NCBI GenBank assembly: GCA_014607495.2
Contig: CP053170.1
Span: 6,944,001-7,008,000 of the forward strand
Direction: 5' to 3'
Source of the DNA: Carposina sasakii
Lineage: Eukaryota > Arthropoda > Insecta > Lepidoptera > Carposinidae
DNA: 64,000 nt
The notes below the pieces were generated by a model, which saw nothing but the letters and a program-made list of their open reading frames with translations, had not been told where the DNA came from and made no database searches. The translations under genes were made by a program, and so were the position numbers. Positions 36,201 through 48,200 of this stretch are shown here, piece by piece. Each line of letters starts with the position of its first letter. Position 1 is the first letter of the stretch.

Positions 36201-39200
36201 CCCATGGCACCATCAGTATTACTATATTGCTAAACTACATATTTCTGTTTCAGTCAGTATCAGTGACAGTGTCAGTCCTCACGCTGACCTTCATTTCTGT
36301 GGACCGCTGGTACGCCATCTGCTTCCCTCTCAAGTTCAAGTCTACTACCGGCAGGGCCAAGACTGCCATCCTCATCATCTGGTTCCTTTCATTGCTGTTT
36401 AGTAAGTAATTTGAATTTTTTTGGTTGTCGTACATAGCTTTTTTTGTATCAAAATATGTTTTTGCTTCGTCAAGATGAGGCACATTATCTATACATACAG
36501 GGTGATTTTTGGTCGTCAACGTTTCCGAAAACTACGGAATATCCTCATCATCACGATAATTTTTCTCCATGGAAGCATACCTGGGAAGTGTCTGGTTTCC
36601 AAAATATTAGGGTCCAAATTTGAGTAAATAGACTGCGTTTTTCTGCATAAATGCACATAGACGCGCGTAGCAGGATTTTTTCACGAAAAATAATTAATAT
36701 CTGTCTATAAAAAAACTAACATAAACACTAGACACTATAAATTTCGCACGACCAAGGAATATAAAAAATTTTTTCAAAAAAAAAAAATTTTTTTCCCAGC
36801 ATTTTTTTTGGCATAAACTTACTTTATTTCATGTATAGAATACGTACCCTTCGTTAAAGGTGGCCACAAAAAAACATCCTGTATAATAAAAATGTAACGG
36901 ATCGCATCTGTACATGGAAGATATATGAGAAAAAATATTATAGGAGACCTTTATCAACGCAATAGAACCCAAAACGATGATTTTTGGAATTTTTGTCTGT
37001 TTGTCGGTTTGTCTGTTTGTCTGTGCGTTTGTGCACGCTAATCTCAGAAACGGCTGAACCGATTTCGATGCAGTTTTCAGGAATATATTGTGACAGATCC
37101 CACTTAACATATAGGCTACTTTTTATCCCGGGAAAATGTTTTTATCCCGGATAATTTCGACATTTTGTTTTTTCTGTACGGACTGTACTGTTTCCACGCG
37201 GACGGAGTCGCGGGCGTCCACTAGTTTAAAATAAGTGATTAGTCGCTAAAACAAATTTGACTTAATGCAATGAAAATTTTGGTACCCGCCTACAATAGAT
37301 CTTCTTTAGATCTTAGAATCTTTGGATAGTTCTTACATAAGAGTTTCTTACTTTTAAGGTAACAATAGTGAGTAAATAGAGTGTGTATTTGTATTGTCCT
37401 TTGTCATAATTCGGACACGTTCTGTATTTTCTATGTTTGTTCACGAAATATCATTACTCCTATAGAAATACCAACCGTGAATTTATTAGTAAATAATTCT
37501 TTATAAGGACTCTTATAATTGTTACAAATGTCGTCGCTTGAAATATATATTTTAGAAATTCGTGAAGTAATTACGCAATATCTATTCACAAGTAGGTATA
37601 CTTATAAAAGCAAACAAAAACAAGTGCAAAGAATTGGGCACAATTTCGATGAAAGTAAGTTTTTAACAAAAAATAATGAAATGGTAATTTCCTGCTATTT
37701 CGTCAACAATAACTTTATTTGTAACTCAGTTGGCACATATTTTCAAAGTTGGCAGCTATGATCTTGCTTTTGTGCTTTCTCGGAATTTCTCGGTGTAATT
37801 GTATGACTTCAATATATATTACGTAGAATAGAATTTTATTTGAAGATTACACCACATAATAATAATAATAATAAACCCGCAGGGCAGCTTATGGCGAGCT
37901 GTTGGGAGGTAGCGTTCCCACGGACCTGAAGTCTTCCCCGGGGAAGACCCTGTCGCTCATCTCCGGTGCCGGAGTGAGGTCTGACGAGGAACAGTTCCCC
38001 CACCTCTGCCTTGCTTTCGCCGGCCGGGCAGAGTGGAGTCGCGAGAGCTATGACGTGCCCGTCCGTAAGTGGCGAGTTGGCTTCGGTTAAAAGTCCAGGG
38101 GCACCCCTCCACCCTAGCCGCTCACCAAATGTTGCCCCCTTTGTCGCTCCGTGCGTGCGGCCGTTTCAGGGGGTCCATGAAATAAGTCGGCGAGTCACCG
38201 CCTGCCACCTTTGCAATTTTGAGACTTGGTTGTAATGGCAGGCGTCCGTTAGTCTCCTTCAATAGCCCGATTATCCAACCCCACCAAAAATTCAGCCCCA
38301 TAGCCCATGACCTTGTTTTCCATCGCATGACATAGCTCTGCACTCCAATAGTCTTGCACATGGCGAGGACCATCGCCGGGTGTATTATATTGTGCGGTCG
38401 GCGATGGTATCCGCAATGTGTATCCCACACCATATTAAAGGTCTCTAAAAAGGGCTTCTACATCTTGGCCACGGCCCGATGCACACCTCTCAAAGGACCG
38501 GGACTCTGTAGTCCCGAGAATTTAAACAAAGATACAATAATAATAATAATAATATTCACACACTTCACAACACATTAACTTAGAGATAAAATATTGTACA
38601 TCGCATTTTCGCAGTAAAAATATACAATCTCTAAACGCATTAATATTACAGCTACTAAACATTTGACGTGTAATAAGTTTTATCGTAATTAACTTTTCAA
38701 ATAGGATATTACTTTGGTAGTTATATTATGCGTCTTTTAAAGTAAGATATCTAATATATAAAGTTATTCTTTTGTCGCGGTGTTTGTTACCGAACTCCTC
38801 CGAAACGGTTTAATCAAATTTTTATGAAATTTTATATGTGCCTATATCCGGTAAGAGGATCGGTCGCAAACTATATTTTATACCCCTCCCATAATACAGT
38901 AGAACGCTAATTATACGAATACCTATTAACCGAATCGCCAATTATCCGAATTGGTAAGCGTAATATAAAAAATTAAAACTAAAAGTAATTTTTGTATTGT
39001 TTTATTGTAACAAGTTGGATCTCTCTGGAGTCCAGGTATAGGTATTTCAACTGTTACGGTTGAAAGCTAGAGGCGAGACACTGTACTTTAACTTTGAAGT
39101 TTATTCTATGTGTGACAGTTCGTTTTTCATTATTACCAGTCTATGTCCGATAATCCGAATTTTCGATTATCCGAATCGACTTCGGTCCCAATTAATTCGG

Positions 39201-42200
39201 ATAATCGGCGTTCTATACCACTTCCACAATAACATTATATCGTCCACATGAGCGGGCAACAGCTTATAATTTTTATATTAATTTTGTACTAACTATAGTA
39301 ATATTTTCTATTGTTTAGAAGCTCTATTAAAGGTACATTCACTCTACTGTAACTTTTGTCTTTTTTTCTTTACAGACGTGCCAGAATTTGTCGTACTTCA
39401 AGTCCAAAGGAAAATGGAGCTGCGTTTCAATGTTCAATACTTCATGCAGTGTGCCTCTACGTGGTCGGATGAAAGCGATCTCAAATGGCACATCATAAAG
39501 GCGTTATTTCTTTACACGTGAGTAGGTTCCTCATTAGAAAAGTATAAGAGGCTTAAGGTCTTATAGCACCCGTTACTGCGTCGGCCTGAACTTTACAATT
39601 TCAGTTATTTTCTAAGTTCTCACTTGACCACTTTTTAGAGATTTAATATAATAATAATTAGGTTGTAAAGATTACCCATATGCCTAAGAATAGGGCGAAT
39701 GTGACCCACAAAGGGGAGAAATTAAAATAAAGTATTTAGGTCAAATTTGACTATTAAAGTAGCTTCAAAAGTGTGGGTGATCACGGGTTCTGGGAACTTA
39801 TTATTTTATGGTGGAATAGAACCTAAATCTCCGGAATTTCTAATTGCGTAGTTTAAATGCTATGGCGTTTACTTGGAAGGTGTCGAGGAGATTCCACGTA
39901 GAAATTCCTTTTGCGTTAATGAAAGTCTAAACTTTAGTTGTATTAATAGAAAATCGACTTCCAAAAACCATTATGTGAATGTAAATAAGGATAAAAGTCA
40001 AAATAATACAGGGAGTAACAAAAGGGGTAGGTATGGTAAATAGCCCACTATACAGGGTATGAGTGACAGCCTGGCAAATATCGAAATGCTGAACAAGTAC
40101 CATTGTGTTGAGATATATGATAATGTTATTACTGGCAGGTAAATGTATTTTCAATTTAACTATCTACAATGTTATTTGATTTTTTGTTGTTTTTAAGTGA
40201 TTATCTAAGGCCTAATAAAACAAACTAAGTACATTGTTTTTGTCCTGAAAAACAATAAAAATAAGATCGGAAAATTTTGGAATTAGCCTGTGCAAATTTT
40301 TGTGGATTTTGCCTCAGAATCATAGTCTGAAGTCAGCATATCAAAGTTTGCTTGGTCACTAACACCCTGTAGATCCTATGCTATTTGAGACTCGAAGTCA
40401 TATGTTTATTTTTAAGGATTTAAGGATTGTATGACCATTCCTAAGCTAGTAGTATATGGAAAAATAAACATGACACATTAAGAAATTTGATCCCATCCAA
40501 ATCGATCTCAAATAATTTTGCAAGAAATAAACGGGAATATTTTCTATATTGGCTTTTGATATTGATATTGCTATTTTGTTCTATTGCTTATATTGCATCA
40601 ACTTAGGCTGTTCTTTCTTTTCCACCAGGTTTCCTCTATTGCTGATGATGATCGCATACTGCCAGATCGTAAGGGTCCTGTGGCGGTCTGACAACATTCC
40701 TGGACATACGGAGTCGCACAAACTCTGCACCAATGCAAATACAGGCCAAAATAACTGTAAGTACCTATCTACACTACAGCTGGCTCTATGTCATAAATTA
40801 AAACTGTTTAGATAAATTTATTTAAAAACTGAACCTTGTAAAAAAAATCTGTAAGTTAACTTTTTTTCTCAAAATTTACGAAACAATAGTGTATTCTTTT
40901 TTTTAAAAAAAATAGTGTATGGTATATTTAAAATAAAAGTAAATATATTTTTTTCAATGTGTTCAGAATTAACAACTGCCAGATTTTTAATTTTCCGCGA
41001 TTTTCTTGTGAATTGATATGATGAATATTGATGTTTGTTTCCGAGTCATGGATGTTTCTATACTTATCTATGTATTTATATACCGTTGCTTAGTACCCAC
41101 GACACAAGACCTTAGGGATCTTAATGTGGGACTAGGTTAATGTGTTGTGAAGTGTGTGAATATTTATATTTATATTATATTATTTATTTATATTAAAGTT
41201 TGCACCTACCGGGATTCTAACCCAGGACCTAGAGCATCGCAGGCAGGGTCTCTTCCCATTACACCAATCGGCCGTCTGACTATAGTCTTAAGTGAATGGA
41301 TATCTTTATTGCTATCATAAATTTTGACTAACTATTTAAATTATTGGCATAATGTATTCAGCAAAAATAACTTCTTGTGTCGGAGTAAAAATTTACAGAG
41401 GTGCCATTGAACAAAATTAGTAAGAAGACCGAACATTTACATAATAACACAACACAAAAAATTAAAATTTTATTATACTGACAAATTACAAATAAAAAAA
41501 AATGCACCCAAAGAAAACTTTTTGATTCCATTAATTTATTTAAATACATATTTTCAAATAGTGCAGAGTATTTTTTTATGAAATTTTTAGGACTCCAATA
41601 GATTTTGAGTTGGTTTAAAGTATTTTTTCTTAGGGCTTGCTGCGAACCGACGTACAACGCCATCTATCCACGCGAACGCGTCAACTGAAGGCCAGTTGCG
41701 GTCTAGAAGAAAAGCGGCGAAGATGCTGGTGGCTGTTGTCGTCATGTTCGCTGTTTGTTACTTCCCTGTTCATCTCCTCTCTGTGCTAAGGTAAGTTCTT
41801 ATTCAGGTTAAACTACCGTCCCTGTGGACGGATGGGTAGTCATAAACTTTGGTTATTATAAATCTCGTGAAGTTGTCAAGAAATTTAGTACCCGTCTAAG
41901 AAACAACTTTAATTTCGGAAAAATCCAGATTCAGAAAATCAGATCCAGAAAAGAAATTCGTTTTATATTTTCCTTCTGTTTCATGTGGACGAAATCAGGT
42001 TATAATCGATGGATTTCGGTGAAAATTACAGTAAGTTATTTGAGAAAATTAGTGGCTGTGGGATGTCCTATGAGCTTGTAGTTCTGGCTACCCCATTTTG
42101 GGACACAGCCGTGTCTATATGTATGTATTTTTATAACTTAGTGCTCTATATTTTAATAATACCTTATGACGTTAGTATTCAAATTACATTATTTTCCTTC

Positions 42201-45200
42201 GGTGACGCCAGAACTAATAAATAGAAAGGAGAGTTCATTGTCTCAGAAACGAAACACCGAAAATTGTAATCGATCTTCAATAAAACATCAAATTGGAATT
42301 GATGGATTTCGTTTTTCATTTCTGTCTTGAGAAAAATTAAAATAAGTGAATTTTCTTGTAATTTTTGTTATTTATTAAACGGTATGAAATTAATTTTAAG
42401 TAAATTTAATTTTATGAAACTCAATAAAATGTACTGGGTCCTTTTTAATATTTTTTGATTCCCGACTGACTGAAATTTACAAGAAATACTTAGTGTATTA
42501 AAAGAGAAAATACCATGTGAAATATTAGAAGGTATTTCTTAATGTAGATACAAAATACAAAACCTAACCACAAAAAAATGTGGGGCTAAACCCTTATTTT
42601 TCTAGATAGTATGCGCATCTCAATTTTTTTACTATAGGTTCATTATAGTGGCATCGTAACTTTTCGCTTAAAATACTCCTTTTGTTATATCCTGTATAAA
42701 ATATAATAAAAATAAAACAGCTTTTTATTAATCCCAAATGGTGATAACATTACAAAATAATAGATAAAAATAAAGTAGGGTTGACGATATAACAAAAATT
42801 AAATTAAATCAAAATTATAAATTCAAGCACAAATTAATTTGTTCCTAGGTCTATTTTTGGGCCCCTCTTCGGGTGAAGGCCTCCTCCAGAGCTTTCCATG
42901 TACCTACTCCTATCTTGGGCTTTTTGTAACCTGTTTTTGTCAGTTCGTCTGTCCAACGTCCTAGTGGCCGTCCTCTGGCCCGGGTGCCTTTTGGTCCCTG
43001 CCATTCGGTCAAGACCTTTGTCCATCTTTGGTCTGAGGTGCGTGTTGTGTGACCAGCCCATTTCCACTTTAGCTTCAGAACGTGATACAATGTGTCAATC
43101 GCCCCTGTTTCTGATCTTATCAAGCTACACCTACTCGTAATTCTATCTGTTAATAGCTGCTATCTCGAGCCGCGATCCGAGGATTCGCCCTTCAGGCAAT
43201 CCTCCCGCCGCTGCGCCTAACGCAGGCGACTTCAGCACTCTGCTGGACGCCACCTTCGAAAACCTCCCGCTGCTACTCGAAGCAGCGGAGGCACTCGAAA
43301 TTGCCAGTCGGTCTGGCAAAGCCACCCTGTACTTACAGACTCTGCTGAAGTACAGAGACGTCATTTCGACACTAAAACTCTCGTTATCATAAAATGGCTT
43401 CCACAACCAGTAGGATGAAACCGCGTTCGCTGTCCATCTCGTTCTTCAACGCAGATGGGCTTTCCAAACAAAAGGACGAAGTCTTCCACTTCATCCAAAC
43501 ACACCAAATCGATATCATGCTGCTTCAGGAGACCTTCCTGAAGCCAGCGAATAGAGACCCGCGCCCAGCGAACTACTCCATCGTTCGCAACGACAGATTG
43601 GGCGCCCCGAAAGGTGGCACCCTAATCTATTACAAGCGGTCCTTTTACTGCATGCCTATCGACTGCCCGGACCTCACCAACATCGAGGCCTCCATTTGTA
43701 GAATTAGTATGACCGGCCATCAGCCAGTCATAATAGCATCCGTCTACCTCAGCCCGTCTAAAGCCCTCCTCGAGGCAGACCTTCTCGCTCTGCTTGGCCT
43801 AGGCCCCTCGGTCATACTGGCCGGGGACCTAAACGCCAAACATCGTTACTGGAACTCCGCCAGAACCAACACCAGAGGCAACGCGCTTAACGAGTTGCAA
43901 CTCAATCACGCCTTTGACGTGATCGCCCCCCTTGAGCCAACGCGCTACCCGACCGTTAACAACATACTCGACAACGACCATGCCCCCGATGTCCTAGACA
44001 TAGCCATACTCAAGAACGTATCTCTACGTTTTAAATCCATTGAGGTGTTTCACGAGCTTCATTCGGATCACAGGCCCGTAGTCCTAAAAATAGGCACGGA
44101 CGATCTCAATGAGCTGCCCGACAAATCCGTAGTGGATTGGGAAAAGTTTGAGGCCTACCTCAAACTCGACCCTACTCGGCACTTAGAATCAGTCCCCGAC
44201 ACTATTACCTCTGTCGAAGAAGCGAACGTCGCAATCGACGCCCTCACCAACCACCTTTCGGTCGCTATGAGCGAAAGCTCCAAGCGGGTGCCAGCGGCGA
44301 ACGATCGCCGCTGGCAGCTGCCTGGCGACATAAAGGAGTTGATAAGGGAAAAGAACGCGGCGGTTCGCGGCTGCGACATGTACCCTACGCAGGAGCGCAA
44401 AGCTCGTAGGAACCTCCTTCAGAGGAAAGTCAAAGACAGATTACAAGAACTGAGGGACACCAATTGGGATAATTTCATGAGCGAGATCTCTCCCAGTCAC
44501 CAGGCGTACTGGCAACTGGCGAGGGCCCTCAGGAGTGAAACCCTGAGCGATGTCCCTCCTCTTGTCACTCCCGGCGGAGTTCTAGCCTTCGATGATAGCG
44601 AGAAGGCCAACTGTCTGGCGGACAGCCTAGAATCCCAGTGCTCCCCGAGCACCCTCCCGGTCGACCCCGACCACCTGCAAACGGTGGAAAGTGAAGTGGA
44701 CTCCCTCCCATCTCTCCCTCCTCCTTCAGAGGCTCTCACCCCGACCACTCCTAAAGAGGTCGAGGAGATCATTCGCGATCTTAAACCTAGGAAAGCCCCG
44801 GGTGCCGACGGCATCCCGAACAAGGCTCTCAAAGTCCTCCCTGCCCCCCTCATCCTACTACTGGTGAGCATCTTCAATGCTGCACTCAGTAACTTCGTTT
44901 TTCCAGCCGCCTGGAAAAATGCCATCGTTATCGGCATCCGTAAGCCCGGTAAACCCGCGAACGTCCCGTCCTCGTACAGGCCGATTAGTCTCCTCAAGAC
45001 TATGGCCAAACTCTATGAGAGAATTGTCGTCAGACGGCTCCTCGTAGTCGTCAACGACAACAATCTCCTTCCCGACGAGCAGTTTGGCTTTAGGCGCCAA
45101 CACTCGTGCACCATGCAAGTGCACCGCCTCACGGAGCACATCTTGGACCGCTTCTGCGTGTTCAAGAACAAGGTCCCCACAGGAGTGCTCTTCTTCGATG

Positions 45201-48200
45201 TGGCTAAAGCGTTCGACAAGGTATGGCACAAAGGCTTGATCTACAAGCTCATCCACTTAGGAGTGCCACACGGTCTCGTGCTCATCTTGCGAGATTTCCT
45301 TGTCAACCGAACGTTTCAGTACCGCATCGAGGGCGAACTCACCTCCCCCCGCCCCATCAGGGCCGGCGTCCCCCAAGGCTCAGTCCTTTCTCCCATCCTC
45401 TACTCGCTCTACACGAGCGACATCCCGCACACTCCAAACGTGGAGCTCGCCCTATTTGCGGATGACACCGCACTCTACACGTCGCACTGGGACCATGGGG
45501 TTATCTGCAAAACCCTGCAAAAAGCCGTCACCACCTTAGGCTCATGGTTCCGGCGTTGGCGTATCGAGGTCAACCCCGACAAAAGCGCAGCAATGCTCTT
45601 TGGTCGGACTTGCCCAGACCCGTACACCCCGGGCCGACGCCAGTCGGTCTCAGACATTAGGCTATTTGACCGCTCTATCCCCTGGGTAGAGACGTACAAA
45701 TACCTTGGTGTGACCCTTGATCGTAAACTCACGTTCAAAGCTCACCTCAAGATAGTGTCTAATCGGGCGCGGTTCTTCGCAAGCCGCCTCTCCTCGTTGA
45801 CGTCTAAAAAGAGCAAACTTGGGCTTCGGCACAAGATTACTCTCTACAAGACGATCATACGCCCGGTACTCATGTACTCGAGCGTAGTCTTCGCCCACAT
45901 CCCACGATCCACTCTCTACCGAATGCAGGTGATCCAGAACCAATTTCTGAGGCGTGCCACGGGTTCCCCGTGGTACGTCCGGAACTTGGATCTGCATTGC
46001 GACCTCGAGGTACCGACCCTCCGTAAATACATGAAGGACGCTTCACGTCGCTTCTTTGACCGCTTATCCCATCACACCAACCCGCTGGTTGTGAAAGCCA
46101 TTACCTACCAACCCCGTCACTACCACTCGACGGGACAGAGACGACGTCCCCGAGACGTACTCGCGGACGACGACGACGCCATTACGGCGTATCTGGCCAG
46201 TTTAACTCCAGCCCCCGCGTCAAGCGCAACCACTATGCGGCGCCCCCGTCGGAGGGGACGCCGCCAACCTCTCATAGATGCAACACACACCAGACAGGTG
46301 ACTGACCAAAGTAGGCAGCCCTGATCTGACTCGTTTGGCCAACACAGCCCCACCGCAGTTGTTTCGAAGGTTCTTTAGCGGTGGGTTTATCAGGAACCCT
46401 TAGTAGGTAGAGTCAAAAGTAGGACGCTGCTGGGCATCGACCCTACCAGCCATCCTACAAATAGTCATAAAAACCTTTGTTTAGTCCCCCAAGCGACAAA
46501 GCCCCAGCCGCATCTGGGGTGCACTGGTCGCGTAGGTTTAAACCATTCGGTTGTGCGCCTTCAGCGCACACCAAGTAGCCCGGTGAAGATGACAAAGCCC
46601 TTCAGGCTACGAGTATCATCAGTTTATCATTCAAAAAAAAAAAAAAAAACTACTAGTGGCCCGGTGGGGCCGGAAGCGCTTCCCTTCTCACCACCCCCAC
46701 AATACCTTACCCAGTGTCACTCTCACGGCTATCTAATGATATTTCTCGAGCTCAAATGCGACAAATCGTTAAGCTTTAGACTGTAGAGTGTGGCAAATAA
46801 ATATATCTACCCTACATACAATAAACATAGCTTTGAACGCAGTACGGTAAAAAGGAAAATTCTTCCAATACTATATAAAATTTGGTGATTTCACTTCACC
46901 ACGTTTTTGCAAAACACAACATCCAAGGCTTGCATAACCAGATGCGCAAATATGTGCTTATAAAATTGCATTCTAGGGTCTCGATTCTCGCATTCCTCGA
47001 CATATCTCTAAGCTTGACTTATTTTTCATAGTGAATAAATTCACGAGCTACTACTACTGTCCACTTGTGTTATGGCCATATTCAAAATTCATATTCCTAA
47101 TAATTACCTAGCGATGTATTCTATTTTAATTATATCGCCTTTGTTTTTTTTTAGCTATTATTATGAATAAAGAAATAAAAATTAAAACACTTTGTCTTTT
47201 TAATTCGAGACGCAAGGATCGATCGCTAGCCAAAAATAAAAGTGAAAATGTTTACTTACCTCAAAAGTGTTACCACACAAACCTTTTTATAGATCTTACA
47301 AAAACAGCTGTTTACAACATTGCGATCATTAAGCCTAGTCAGAACAAGTCGTACGTCGTTAGTTTCTTTTTGAGATTTATTAGCTTTATCTCTTTAAAGG
47401 GTGAAAATGTTTTTCGTGTTTGTAGTCTTTTTCATGTTGAATAGTAAAAAAGTCTTGAAGATTCTCGTGTAAGGCCAGACGCGTTTCTAACGATGCAAAC
47501 GAGCATAACACCGTGACGATTAACAGCCAAATGCAATACAAGAAAATGTCGCTGATTTTACTACTTTAGTACTTCCAATCAGTAACACACACACACACAC
47601 ATTCACACACTTCACAACACATTGACCTAATCCCACACTAAGATCACTAAGGTCTTGTGTCGTGGGTACTAGGCAACGGTATATAAATAGATAAGTATAT
47701 AAACATCCATGACTCGGAAACAAACATCGATATTCATCACATCAATGTTTGCACCTACCGGGATTCGAACTCAGGACCTATGGCGTTGCAGGCAGGGCCA
47801 CTACCAACTACACCAATCGGCCGTCTAACGTAATTATAGGGGTTAATGTGAGACCCCTACTACTTGTGAGAATGTTATTGATTGGAAGTTGTTTTCAAAA
47901 AGTGTCACGAGGGAATCTATATAAACGTAATAACTGTTTAAGACTAGATGTTTAAACTTAAATCTTTATGTAATTACCTTGAGGCTTAACTTTGCCTGTA
48001 TCAAATTATGACAATAGACGTCTTGCCATACATTTGTACGCTGTTACTGAATCTAGTAATAACTTCATCTAAGTTTAATTTTCAGATTATGTATGAAAAT
48101 ATCAACGAACACAAGGTTTATGGCATCGAGCCATCGAAAGTAACTTCATTAATCCTCGTGGCGTCTTTTAATAGTGGTTTTCCATTAAACATGTACCCAT

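Larger units (their letters stand above)
24240..36253 (+). other. Intron 1 (12.0 kb), repeat-filled
   Basis: GTGAGT donor and TTTCTGTTTCAG acceptor. It contains several SINE, family B, family F, family D, family H and CG-rich foldback copies, listed separately. I found no further coding exon in it. Confidence 0.8.
36402..39375 (+). other. Intron 2 (3.0 kb)
   Basis: GTAAGT donor, TTTTTTTCTTTACAG acceptor. Holds a family D copy, an inverted family F copy, a GC-rich LINE tail and a pogo-like MITE. Confidence 0.85.
43141..46649 (+). mobile_element. Jockey-clade non-LTR retrotransposon, 5' truncated, with poly(A)
   Basis: ORF1 remnant, full ORF2, about 310 bp of 3' UTR (with TAGCCCGGTGAAGATGACAA) and a 17-A tail at 46633-46649. 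It is much more GC-rich than its surroundings. It lies in the sense orientation of the receptor gene inside intron 5. I could not find a convincing target duplication. Confidence 0.85.

Noticed and set aside
37902..38578. GC-rich open frames at 37.9-38.5 kb as a host gene
   Set aside because: The segment is a LINE 3' UTR inside (AAT)n. The frames on both strands overlap and lack domains.
44497..45256. Long minus-strand frames (170 and 132 codons) opposite the LINE ORF2
   Set aside because: Shadow frames of GC-rich codon usage on the other strand.
43394..46324. Domesticated host endonuclease/RT gene
   Set aside because: It has an ORF1 remnant, 3' UTR and poly(A) tail of a normal Jockey insertion and lies inside an intron.
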